64,000 bases of DNA from Salisediminibacterium beveridgei (GTDB lineage Bacteria > Bacillota > Bacilli > Bacillales > Salisediminibacteriaceae), in assembly GCF_001721685.1 (NCBI RefSeq), contig NZ_CP012502.1, positions 3,286,001-3,350,000 of the forward strand. Reading direction: 5' to 3'. The position numbers and the translations under genes were made by a program. This document shows, one piece after another, positions 8,636-16,413 of the stretch (the stretch's first letter is position 1; each line of letters opens with the position of its first letter). The notes beneath the pieces were generated by a model. That model did not search any database and was not told where the DNA came from. It saw only the letters and a program-made list of their open reading frames with translations.

Positions 8636-8902
8636 TTAATCATTACTCCTTTTAAACAATGAATTCCTCAACTCATCAAAAGAATGCTGCATCAATCCCG
8701 TTCGATCGTGTTTGACATCATCTTCTGCATCCGCCAGCGTCCGAAGCAATGCCAATTCTGACTTCATTTGATTATCAAGAACGGCTGTATCTCCACGCTC
8801 ATTTACGGTGATAATGACTGCATCACTTGTTTCCTTGCACTGTTTGGAAATATCATGATCATGATTTCTTAAATCCGCTGATGGCCTGATATTTATCCCC
8901 AT
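8636..8902 (-). CDS. Phd/YefM-like antitoxin, without an adjacent toxin
   Basis: An 88-residue protein. Its first half (IRPSADLRNHDHDISKQCKE, then DAVIITVNERGDTAVL) matches the Phd/YefM antitoxin DNA-binding fold, in which a short helix is followed by a beta hairpin carrying a conserved NG/RG turn. The C-terminal half would normally wrap a Doc or RelE-type toxin. GAGGTGA precedes the ATG. No toxin gene lies immediately before or after it: the downstream neighbour is the sigZ promoter and the upstream neighbour is the ABC permease. It is either a solitary antitoxin or regulator, or a remnant. Confidence 0.7.
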   Translation of the reverse strand: MGINIRPSADLRNHDHDISKQCKETSDAVIITVNERGDTAVLDNQMKSELALLRTLADAEDDVKHDRTGLMQHSFDELRNSLFKRSND

Positions 8903-9034
8903 GATATCACCTCATTTCGATTGTATATGCATATTACATCATTATTTGCATACATCATCAACTTAAGTCTTCGCTCCATCTATTTTCGCTGATAAGCGCT
9001 TCTTTTTGATAGATTTGTATCCTGTAATCAACGA

Positions 9035-9997
9035 TTACTCCGCAAAATCCTTTTTTTGAAAATACGTAAAGCTGGCGATGATAAATACAGCGGCATATAA
9101 GGTCAGTATGAGAATCGAAAACATCAGACCCACACCCGGAATAATCTCATCACGGACAGCGTACTCAGGTAATGTCAGGTGAGGCAAGATCACAAACTGG
9201 TACCAGCTTGAATCCGCAAACAGGACATTGAATGTCTGAGCGATGTTGGTTCCAAACAAAATGAAAATACCAATCCCCACTGCCAGCGTCTGACTCTTGA
9301 ATAAAATTGAAACCGAGAAAGAGATAATGATAAACATGATGACATTGATGAAATAAAGGCCGATTTGTGCAGGCAAGATCTGGTCCACACTGGACATATA
9401 AGGCGCTGCCTCAAAATGATTCACTGATATCTGCGAACTGAAGCTGCCTGTTCCGAATAATAGGGTACCCATTAGCAAGTTCATCAGTACTAGAGTCACA
9501 ATCAAAGTCAGTGAAAATCCACAAACCGTCAGCAACTTAGCCGCTAAATGCTTCCAACGGGCAAAAGGCCTGACAAGAAGATGTTTCATCGTCCCATGAT
9601 CGATTTCAGCAGAGACAATCGAACTCGCTACAATGACAGAAAACAGCGTGATAAACGAAGCAATGATTGGAAAACTCTCATGCAGGAAAATCATATTGTT
9701 GGCTTCATTTGGATTCACTCCGGCAGCAAGCAATTCTTCATTCTGCTGAATGTTCATTTCGGCATTTTCCACTTGCCACTCTTCTGAATCTTCATCTGCA
9801 AGAATGCCTTCATACATGACGATTTCTTCTTGCAGTCCCTGCTCCCAGGTCCCGTCATTTTCTGAAGCCGTATCCAGGACAAAAGACTGGAAAATCAGTG
9901 AGACGCCGATTGTAATGGCTAAAATGAGTATGGTGAAGATCCACGTCTGCTTTTTATTCCACAGCTTAATCCATTCATTTTTAAACAATGTCAGCAT
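9035..9997 (-). CDS. ABC-2 type transporter permease
   Basis: A 320-residue integral membrane protein. The first TM segment follows FKNEWIKLWNKKQTW, a typical start of ABC-2 permeases. A hydrophilic loop follows (about 45-105), then further TM segments to the C-terminus. Its start codon overlaps the stop of the upstream ATPase gene by one base (TAATG), so the two are coupled and form one exporter. The pair resembles bacitracin or lantibiotic self-protection exporters (BcrAB type), but the substrate is not determinable. Confidence 0.88.
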   Translation of the reverse strand: MLTLFKNEWIKLWNKKQTWIFTILILAITIGVSLIFQSFVLDTASENDGTWEQGLQEEIVMYEGILADEDSEEWQVENAEMNIQQNEELLAAGVNPNEANNMIFLHESFPIIASFITLFSVIVASSIVSAEIDHGTMKHLLVRPFARWKHLAAKLLTVCGFSLTLIVTLVLMNLLMGTLLFGTGSFSSQISVNHFEAAPYMSSVDQILPAQIGLYFINVIMFIIISFSVSILFKSQTLAVGIGIFILFGTNIAQTFNVLFADSSWYQFVILPHLTLPEYAVRDEIIPGVGLMFSILILTLYAAVFIIASFTYFQKKDFAE

Positions 9998-10956
9998 TAC
10001 TGCACCTCCTGGGTGTCTTCGGCGTTTTCTCTTGCGGTCAGGGACAGGAACTTCTCTTCCAATGACGTTTTCTTTTTCTCAATGGCGAACACATCAACTT
10101 CCGCATCGACAAAAAGCTTGTTCATAAATGGGATCTTGTCTTCCTGCATTTGAAGCAGGAGCGTTCGGTCCCCTTCCAATTCCAGGAGTTCCACACCCGG
10201 TATCGTTTCGATGAGTTCTTTGGCCAGTGTTTGTTGCCCGATACCGCACTGCACCGCAACAACATGAGCTGCGGATTCGTCTGCTTCATTCAAGTCACCA
10301 ATCACGGTTTCATCAATGAGACGACCTTTTTCCATAATCACGACCCGGTCACACATCAACTGCATCTCGGAGAGCAGATGGGAAGAAACGAGCGTGGAAA
10401 TCCCCGCCTTTGTCAGTTCACGTAAATAATCTCTTAATTCACGAATGCCTTTCGGATCCAGACCATTTGTCGGTTCATCCAGAATCAAGAGTGATGGCTG
10501 ATGAAGCAACGCCTGCGCCACACCGAGTCGTTGTTTCATGCCCAGACTGTATTTTTTCACCTTTTCGTCAATCGCATGCTCAAGCTGCACCAGCCGGACA
10601 ATCTCCTCGATTCTTTCATTGCTGACCGGATTTGAAGCCATTCGGGCATGTTGCTGCAGGTTTTTCCATCCGCTCATATAATCATAAAATGAAGGGTTTT
10701 CCACGATCGCGCCAATCTGCTCTTTGCAAACATGGCTATCCTGATTCATGTCATGACCATTGATCAAAACAGTCCCTTTCGTTTTTTTGATCAATCCGAC
10801 AATCATACGGATCGTTGTTGTTTTCCCGGCGCCATTTGGGCCAAGAAGCCCTAGAATTTCACCTTTTTTGACTTGAAAAGATACATCTTCTACAATGTTT
10901 TTTTGCTTATGTACCGTTTTCGTGAGTGACTGAATGTCCAATACTATTTCGCTCAT
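9997..10956 (-). CDS. ABC transporter ATP-binding protein (BcrA/CcmA type)
   Basis: A 319-residue ATPase with Walker A GLLGPNGAGKTTTIR, signature YSLGMKQRLGVAQAL and Walker B LLILDEPTNGLD followed by a switch His in VSSHLL. The C-terminal extension of about 90 residues is common in DrrA/BcrA-type subunits. It powers the permease encoded immediately downstream. AGGAGG lies before the ATG. No two-component system or antibiotic gene adjoins it, so the regulatory trigger is unknown. Confidence 0.92.
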   Translation of the reverse strand: MSEIVLDIQSLTKTVHKQKNIVEDVSFQVKKGEILGLLGPNGAGKTTTIRMIVGLIKKTKGTVLINGHDMNQDSHVCKEQIGAIVENPSFYDYMSGWKNLQQHARMASNPVSNERIEEIVRLVQLEHAIDEKVKKYSLGMKQRLGVAQALLHQPSLLILDEPTNGLDPKGIRELRDYLRELTKAGISTLVSSHLLSEMQLMCDRVVIMEKGRLIDETVIGDLNEADESAAHVVAVQCGIGQQTLAKELIETIPGVELLELEGDRTLLLQMQEDKIPFMNKLFVDAEVDVFAIEKKKTSLEEKFLSLTARENAEDTQEVQ

Positions 10957-11077
10957 ACATCATCCTCCTAAAAGTATTCTCTTTAGGTACTGGATGTAAA
11001 AGGAAAAAGTTTCATTTTTTTAAAAGAAAGTGATATGCAAAAGTACTGCTTCACGATTCGCTGATGATTTAAAAATC

Positions 11078-11299
11078 TTATTTTTCAGGCATACGGAAAA
11101 TGGCTTCCCCTTGTTTGATAGCCAGATGAATGTCCTCCAGGATTTCCTTTGACCGTTCGGGCGACTCATACTTCCCTAATACCCTGCTCCACTCCGTAAA
11201 AAAGCTTCTTCCAATAACCCCTTCAATGTATTTTCCTTTGACCGTTATTTCTTTCACATTCATGACACTTTTATGATTTTGTGTGCTAATCCACAGCAT
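11078..11299 (-). CDS. Small conserved protein of unknown function
   Basis: A 73-residue protein with start at 11299, chosen because AAAGGAGATG lies just before this ATG. The C-terminal half (LGKYESPERSKEILEDIHLA, ending FRMPEK) resembles a small family common in Firmicutes with an LGxYxSxERAxxVLxEI motif, whose function I do not know. It is monocistronic and flanked by non-coding sequence. Confidence 0.65.
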   Translation of the reverse strand: MLWISTQNHKSVMNVKEITVKGKYIEGVIGRSFFTEWSRVLGKYESPERSKEILEDIHLAIKQGEAIFRMPEK

Positions 11300-11573
11300 G
11301 AAAACATCTCCTTTTGTTAAATAGATACTCAAATTTCTTTTTCTGGTTGATCATAGCATACCATGTTCACGAAGCATCTTTCATTGTGTTGTGTGGGTGT
11401 TTGTGCAACATCACAGGCCATTGGTCGATTATGCCAATCACTTCAATGCATGTTATACTGAACGGAACGACCCACCACTTAAAGCACTGTTTAAACTTTT
11501 GAATTATAGAATTTCACGAGTTTACTGACTGGTAACTATCACGTTCAAATGCTTAAGAAATGAGGTGAGCCGC

Positions 11574-11777
11574 ATGGTCATTACAGACAACATGCCGGTT
11601 TCCGGTATTGTCGACAGCTGGCCGGAAACGACAGCTGTGCTCGATCGCTACAAGATACCCACTGACTCAAATCAGCCGCTCTTCCATTTCGTGCAATGCG
11701 ATGCGCTGACAACGATGTTATCCGAACTCAATCACATCATCGGCAGTTCTTCTGTCACCTGCATCGACGGCGGTTGA
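11574..11777 (+). CDS. Small DUF542/DUF1858-like protein
   Basis: A 67-residue protein. The pattern MPVSGIVDSWPETTAVLDRY followed by a glycine-less middle and LTTMLSELNHII resembles the short N-terminal domain of iron-sulfur repair proteins (ScdA/RIC, DUF542) and DUF1858 proteins. The usual cysteine motif after the first helices is replaced by IPTDSNQPL, so a redox role cannot be claimed. GAGGTG at 11562-11567 sets the start at 11574 rather than the GTG at 11565. A strong terminator follows. Confidence 0.6.
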   Translation: MVITDNMPVSGIVDSWPETTAVLDRYKIPTDSNQPLFHFVQCDALTTMLSELNHIIGSSSVTCIDGG

Positions 11778-11812
11778 CGCGTCAATTGACGGCACAGGCT
11801 GTGCCAAAACCC

Positions 11813-11869
11813 AAAAGACCTGACTTCGGTTGCGATAAAACTTAGCTGCAACCGGGGTCAGGTCTTTTT
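11813..11869. terminator. Bidirectional hairpin terminator (GGGTCAGG-type)
   Basis: AAAAGACCTGAC plus TTCGGTTGC (11813-11833) pairs with GCAACCG plus GGGTCAGGTCTTTT (11848-11868), a stem of about 20 bp with one mismatch. A/T runs at both ends let it serve both strands between convergent genes. Confidence 0.8.
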
Positions 11870-11872
11870 CGT

Positions 11873-12199
11873 TTACTTTGAAGTATGCATAACATCGTCT
11901 TTCTTTTCCAATGCCAATAAAGATCGATGAAAGAGATCTGCATAATCCGACACCTCAATATCCAGCGCCTTAAAGATCGTTTCATACGTGACGATGCCGA
12001 TGTTGCTCGATCCTCCCTCAGCTCTGTATATCGTTTTTACACCTAATCCGGATTTATGAGCCAACTCTTTTTGCGTCAATTTTTTTTCCATTCGATGTGA
12101 AAATATTATTTCTCCAAATACTGAGCCGAGCCCTGAAATTTGCTGATCAAGCTCAGGAACTTCCAAGGAAATATCCTCAATTCTCGATAAATCTTTCAT
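11873..12199 (-). CDS. XRE-family antitoxin/regulator (HigA-like)
   Basis: A 108-residue protein with a Cro/C1-type helix-turn-helix at about residues 35-85 (KKLTQKELAHKSGLGVKTIY, then GGSSNIGIVTYETIFKALDI). It begins 16 bases after the stop of a RelE/HigB-like gene on the same strand, the toxin-first order typical of higBA systems. It probably binds and neutralises that toxin and represses the shared promoter. The stop codon lies next to the terminator at 11813-11869. Confidence 0.75.
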   Translation of the reverse strand: MKDLSRIEDISLEVPELDQQISGLGSVFGEIIFSHRMEKKLTQKELAHKSGLGVKTIYRAEGGSSNIGIVTYETIFKALDIEVSDYADLFHRSLLALEKKDDVMHTSK

Positions 12200-12215
12200 G
12201 AAATTCTCCTCCTCA

Positions 12216-12695
12216 TCATGAAGATAAATACTTACCCGGATCTCTTTGCACCTTCTTATACATCAGGTAAGTTTGTTGGATCATATCGTTCGTCGGATCA
12301 TAGTCTGGATTCCTGGTTTTTACAAATCCTTTCGCAAAGCAATAATACAGCTGGTTATGATAATACTTCGGAAAAAATGTAGCCCTGATCCAACAATGCA
12401 ACTGCGGCAAAGAAATTCTTAATTCATAAATCGGTTGTTTGGATAGAGGTTTAACCAACAAAAAATGTTCAGTTTGGCTAACCCCATCTATCACAATAGT
12501 CAGAGTCGTTTTATGGTTTTGAAGTTCACTTTTATCGATATACCCCAAATATTGCAACGCTTTAAGAAAGAAGGTGAGTTTTACTCTGCCATTACGATTA
12601 AATTTGGCTTCGTTAATTAAGGCTGTTCTTAGCAAATCAACATGATCTATGCCCTTTTCATCACTAATTGACACCACAGATGCTTTCTTCTCCAT
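12216..12695 (-). CDS. HigB/Gp49-like toxin candidate with N-terminal extension
   Basis: A 159-residue protein. The C-terminal half (LHCWIRATFFPKY, then YYCFAKGFVKTRNPDYDPTN and TYLMYKKVQRDP) fits the Gp49/HigB branch of the RelE superfamily, where a Lys-Lys/Arg-rich segment after a YxxxKGFxKT strand cleaves mRNA on the ribosome. The N-terminal 60 residues are longer than usual. A TATAAT at 12699-12704 sits only 3 bases before the chosen ATG, implying a leaderless message or a start further inside. It pairs with the downstream XRE gene. Confidence 0.6.
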   Translation of the reverse strand: MEKKASVVSISDEKGIDHVDLLRTALINEAKFNRNGRVKLTFFLKALQYLGYIDKSELQNHKTTLTIVIDGVSQTEHFLLVKPLSKQPIYELRISLPQLHCWIRATFFPKYYHNQLYYCFAKGFVKTRNPDYDPTNDMIQQTYLMYKKVQRDPGKYLSS

Positions 12696-12920
12696 GTCAT
12701 TATATCATATATAACTCCCTCCAATTCTATATTCAATTTTCATGAAACATGAAACGATATTTTCGATAAATTCATTATAATTCACAGGAACATATGATTG
12801 CAATTTAATAATAGAGACACTTTGTATGAACAAGCATTACTGTTATTTTATGAGTATTGAAGAATCGTGACCAGCATGTAATAAATAGAACAATACGCCT
12901 TACCCTCAATATAAAAAAGG

Positions 12921-13322
12921 TTAGGCGTATTGTTCCATCATCTCGTAAATCTTCCGGGTGGTATTCACATTTCGTACCGTCATCTGTTTGTACAGGTTTG
13001 TACCCGCCAGCTTTACCAGACCGGTTTTCGTCGCATCCTTTCTGTCAATGGACCAGAGAACTGCCCCGGGGACATAGTGCACCGTATCGATGTCCGTCCT
13101 GATGACCAGTTTTTCCAAAACAGATTCATCGTCAATCTCCTCCCACAGGAAGAGCAAGTCACTTTTCATCTCCTGATCGCTCTTCCATGACGAAGGGAGA
13201 GCTTCCATGACCCTGTTCATCTCATCCATCGAACGAACGAGCAGTTTCAGCTGCAGGCCGAAGTCCTCCTCAATCGCTGTTTCCAACGTTTGAATGAGTG
13301 TACTGTCTGCGTCATCGTCATA
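12921..13322 (-). pseudogene. DUF1697 protein, C-terminal fragment cut by an IS605-type element
   Basis: About 133 residues starting at YDDDADSTLIQTLETAIEED and ending with VRNVNTTRKIYEMMEQYA match the C-terminal two thirds of DUF1697 proteins, including the closing RNxNTxxKIxEM signature. The reading frame enters directly from the right end of the TnpB element at about 13320, so translation upstream is transposon sequence. The missing N-terminal part (normally beginning with an ALLRGINVGG-type motif) is not found on the other side of the element near 15375-15440. A deletion must therefore have accompanied or followed insertion. Confidence 0.75.
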
Positions 13323-13586
13323 CCTGACTGCTCCCACGGCTAAAGCCGTGGGGTTCCAATACCAATAAAGAGTTCTCCAGACAGACCTTCGGGTCTGTCT
13401 TTTTAACCGTACGCAAAACAAGGTTTTGCTCACCACTCGATGAATCATCGACGGTCCGGGTTAAGGCACTGTTCTCTTCTCGGTAGGAACCGTTCGCAAC
13501 CAAAGAAACCACTGTTTCCATTATCGGTTGCATCTTTTGGTTCTCGCGAACCCCGTCTAGTCAAACGGCTTATTGGGTGCTTCTGT
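13320..13586 (-). ncRNA. Predicted omegaRNA/right-end RNA of the first TnpB element
   Basis: TnpB nucleases use a guide RNA formed from the tnpB 3' end and the element's right end. Here 267 non-coding bases follow the tnpB stop. They contain an AGACAGACC/GGTCTGTCT hairpin (near 13378-13402) and the terminal CCCACGGC/GCCGTGGG hairpin. The guide would be the bases just outside the element, below about 13320, inside the DUF1697 remnant. This is predicted by analogy with characterised IS605 TnpB systems. Confidence 0.5.
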
Positions 13587-15242
13587 TTATATTGCGCTTT
13601 TGATTCCAGAGTTTAAGACAACATTTTTCATGCTTTCAATTTTTTTGATTTCTTCGTCGTGAAGTTCCTTGAAGCTTTTATACGTCTTATCGCATAACGT
13701 TTTGTTAGGCGTTTGCTTGTTTGCTTTGCTGTTTTTCAAAAGAAACGCTGAATATAAATCTCGTTGAACTTTTTCATCGCCTTCGTCGAACAGATGCCAA
13801 CGCTGCGCTAAAGGTTTTTTCGTACACTCGCCAGTTTTGTGGTTATACTGACTTGCTTTAAAGGTGGTCGTATTCACTTCTTCGAATGAACCACCACTGT
13901 TTTTAACCTTGTCTTTCAAAATGCTGATGAAAGAGGACGGTGCTCGGTTGGCAATGCTTTTCCCAAACCGTTTTTTCTTTTGGTATTTGCCTGTTTTTTC
14001 GCTGATTGTTGTTTCCTTTGCTCGCTTTTGCAATCCGCGAATGTTCATTTTTTCAATATAGAACTCATTGCCGTATAACTTGATGCGATTCGCCATGTAT
14101 TGGTGGCTCAGTTTTCGATATACAGCTACTTTACGTTGCAGCTCATGGAGTTTTTGTCTGTTTCGCTTATAACGGTTCGAGTAGACCCATGTTTTCTTGC
14201 CTTTCTTTATCCGGCCTTTGTCGTCAAAATAGTCCGGGCTTGTCGCTCGCTTTGAACGGTCTAGTGACCGTTGGAGGAGTTGGATTTTTCTTTCAACATC
14301 GTCAATCTGTTTGATTTGTTCGCCTAAATTAAACAACGAAAGTTGTTTATCACCGACAAACGCCATGGTCGATGTACCAATATCCCCGCCTACTCGCCCT
14401 TTTCCGAGAGGATATTTTTCTTTTCCCGACCCATCCTTCTTAACCGGTGGATACCCTTGGCATACCAGTTGTGCAAAGTAGCGCTCTTTTCCCCTTATTT
14501 CTTTTTTCAAAATCCGGACGTATTTGACTTTGCAGTTGGATTTCAACTTTTTACCATCCGCATTTGTGTAGGCGAATTCTTCTTCGTGTTCGATTCGAGA
14601 TAAAGCTTCCTGCATGTATAAGTCGTTTTCTTTCACTTTGAGTGGAACATTCAACTTTTGATACACGATTTTTCCTTCGGAAAAACGCCAACCTGTAGCG
14701 TTGTTTTTCCCTTCGAAAGAAACGGACTCACCTCTCGGAATAAAACGGACTTTCTTTGCTTCACCTATCAGTTTTTTACGAAATGTGTTCCAAGCTTTAG
14801 TTGCTGTTTTTTGAGCAACAATGCTGTTCAATTTGTTGTGAAAATGACTTCGCATCGGTTTGATGTATTCGTGCATACTATATTCGGAGAGGCCACATTC
14901 CTTTTGCAAATCGAAGATTTGTTCCATGACAGCCTTTTTTTCGTTGCGATAATGTTTCATCGATTTTTTATAAGCATCATTTGTTTTATCTTTTTTCATT
15001 ATTTCTTCGAACAAGGAGATTTGTTTGGAAATGGCGCGATTTTGACGAACAAGTTTCTTGTATATTCTTCTTCGTTTCACTTGTTTTTCTCGCTTTAAAA
15101 GCTCGCCCAAACAAGCGTTGTACAGTTGCCGATTGATTTCGGACTCTTTGTTGATTGTGGAGATAATGAAGTCTTTTTTCTGTTGTTTTTCGAGGTCTAA
15201 TACAAGCGAAATAACAAAAGATGGTGTGTTTGTTTTAGCCAT
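13587..15242 (-). CDS. tnpB: TnpB-like RNA-guided nuclease with degenerate zinc finger
   Basis: A 551-residue OrfB/TnpB-type protein, longer than the usual 350-450. RuvC motif I is GGDIGTSTMAF, motif II is FYIEKMNIRGLQKR (acidic Glu present) and motif III is probably QRDLYSAFLL. The zinc finger that normally lies before motif III (two CxxC pairs) is replaced by TTTFKASQYNHKTGECTKK with a single Cys. The long basic N-terminal half is the presumed nucleic-acid-binding part. Start 15242 follows GAGGAGG by 7 bases. TnpB enzymes cut DNA next to a transposon-associated motif and help retain the element. Confidence 0.85.
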   Translation of the reverse strand: MAKTNTPSFVISLVLDLEKQQKKDFIISTINKESEINRQLYNACLGELLKREKQVKRRRIYKKLVRQNRAISKQISLFEEIMKKDKTNDAYKKSMKHYRNEKKAVMEQIFDLQKECGLSEYSMHEYIKPMRSHFHNKLNSIVAQKTATKAWNTFRKKLIGEAKKVRFIPRGESVSFEGKNNATGWRFSEGKIVYQKLNVPLKVKENDLYMQEALSRIEHEEEFAYTNADGKKLKSNCKVKYVRILKKEIRGKERYFAQLVCQGYPPVKKDGSGKEKYPLGKGRVGGDIGTSTMAFVGDKQLSLFNLGEQIKQIDDVERKIQLLQRSLDRSKRATSPDYFDDKGRIKKGKKTWVYSNRYKRNRQKLHELQRKVAVYRKLSHQYMANRIKLYGNEFYIEKMNIRGLQKRAKETTISEKTGKYQKKKRFGKSIANRAPSSFISILKDKVKNSGGSFEEVNTTTFKASQYNHKTGECTKKPLAQRWHLFDEGDEKVQRDLYSAFLLKNSKANKQTPNKTLCDKTYKSFKELHDEEIKKIESMKNVVLNSGIKSAI

Positions 15243-15462
15243 TTCCAAGCCTCCTCTTCTGTTTTTTATATTTTTATTTTACCACGAACCAAAAATCTAA
15301 ACCGCTTTCTTCGACAGATTTCTGTAAAACAGAACAGCAACATAGACCGCTTTACGATCATGACTTAAGTCATCTACTTCGATGACGGAGGTGACCTGTC
15401 AAAATGATCATTTTGCGGTATCATAGATTCAAATAAAAGTTATGGAAAGGCAGAGATCCGAA

Positions 15463-16413
15463 ATGAAAAAAGTGATGAAATGGAGTCTGATTTTGATCCC
15501 CGTGATCGTGGTGGCCGCTGCCGTGTTTGTTGTTGGCGGAAGTTACCTGGAGCACCGGGATGCGGTTGCCGAAGAAAAGGAGCACTACCCGGCGCCTGGT
15601 GAACTGGTGGAGGTTCATGATGACGGGCATACGATGCACGTCTATGCAGAAGGAGAAGGGGAGGAAACGGTCATCTTTTTGGCCGGATTCGGCACGCCTT
15701 CGCCGGTTTATGATTTTCAGGCACTGACGAACGAATTGAAAGACGACTACCGCACCGTCATCGTCGAACGTTTTGGCTACGGCTGGAGCGACGTGACCGA
15801 TCACGACAGGGACATCCGGACGGTTGTGGATGAAACACGAACCGCACTGGCCCAAGCCGGTGAAGAGGGACCCTTTGTTATCGCCGGTCATTCCATGGCT
15901 GGGATCGAAGCCCTGCACTGGTCACAGACGTATCCGGATGAAGTCACCGGCATGATCGGTCTCGATCCACTGACACCTGAGTATTATGAGGAAAAAGGCG
16001 AATCGCCTTCGCTGTCAGGCGCCGTAACGTTTCTCGCCCGCTCCGGACTCATGCGCCAGCAACCGGAAGTCTTTGACGAGAATTTCGATGCCATGGCGAA
16101 AGGCCTGCTCTCAGACGACGATGCCGAAGTCGCGAGAACCCTCTTCCTCCGGCGGGTCCAGACAACCAATATGGGCAACGAAGCCGACAAGCTGACGGAC
16201 AATGTGGCCACCGTTTTGGATGCAGAGATCCCGGACATCCCGTTCTATGCAGCCATTGCCAGTGAAAATCAGGACGGCAAGCCCTTTATTCAATCCCTCG
16301 CTGAAGAAACCGGTGGTGCCAGTGAAGTATTCGAAGGCGATCATTATATCCATCTCAATCAGCCCGAGACCATTGCAGATGAGATCCGGATATGGATCAG
16401 TGACATGGAATGA
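15463..16413 (+). CDS. Membrane-anchored alpha/beta hydrolase
   Basis: A hydrolase of about 316 residues with an N-terminal transmembrane helix (WSLILIPVIVVAAAVFVVGG) that should place the catalytic domain outside the cytoplasm. Seen: VIFLAGFGTPSP as oxyanion region, VERFGYGWSD and nucleophile elbow GHSMAG (Ser). The C-terminal GDHYIH supplies the catalytic His, and the acid probably lies in the LDPLTPEYYEE region. Substrate unknown. Start 15463 is favoured over 15442 because the latter has no ribosome site. Its stop overlaps the start of a second, similar hydrolase (ATGA), so both are co-translated. Confidence 0.85.
   Translation: MKKVMKWSLILIPVIVVAAAVFVVGGSYLEHRDAVAEEKEHYPAPGELVEVHDDGHTMHVYAEGEGEETVIFLAGFGTPSPVYDFQALTNELKDDYRTVIVERFGYGWSDVTDHDRDIRTVVDETRTALAQAGEEGPFVIAGHSMAGIEALHWSQTYPDEVTGMIGLDPLTPEYYEEKGESPSLSGAVTFLARSGLMRQQPEVFDENFDAMAKGLLSDDDAEVARTLFLRRVQTTNMGNEADKLTDNVATVLDAEIPDIPFYAAIASENQDGKPFIQSLAEETGGASEVFEGDHYIHLNQPETIADEIRIWISDME

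Larger units (their letters stand above)
13320..15375 (-). mobile_element. IS605-type element carrying only tnpB
   Basis: A tnpB gene without tnpA, flanked by structured ends. The right end (13320-13360) holds the hairpin CCCACGGC-TAAA-GCCGTGGG, a hallmark of IS200/IS605 right ends. The left end is placed near the perfect 14-bp palindrome ATGACTTAAGTCAT (15360-15373). Exact boundaries are approximate because this family makes no target duplication. It has broken a DUF1697 gene. Without TnpA it would need a helper in trans, such as the tnpA at 29793-30191. Confidence 0.75.

Noticed and set aside
15300..15440. N-terminal half of the DUF1697 gene beyond the TnpB element's left end
   Set aside because: All minus-strand frames were read. 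A short YVAVL stretch appears, but the ALLRGINVGG-type start and the following helix are absent.
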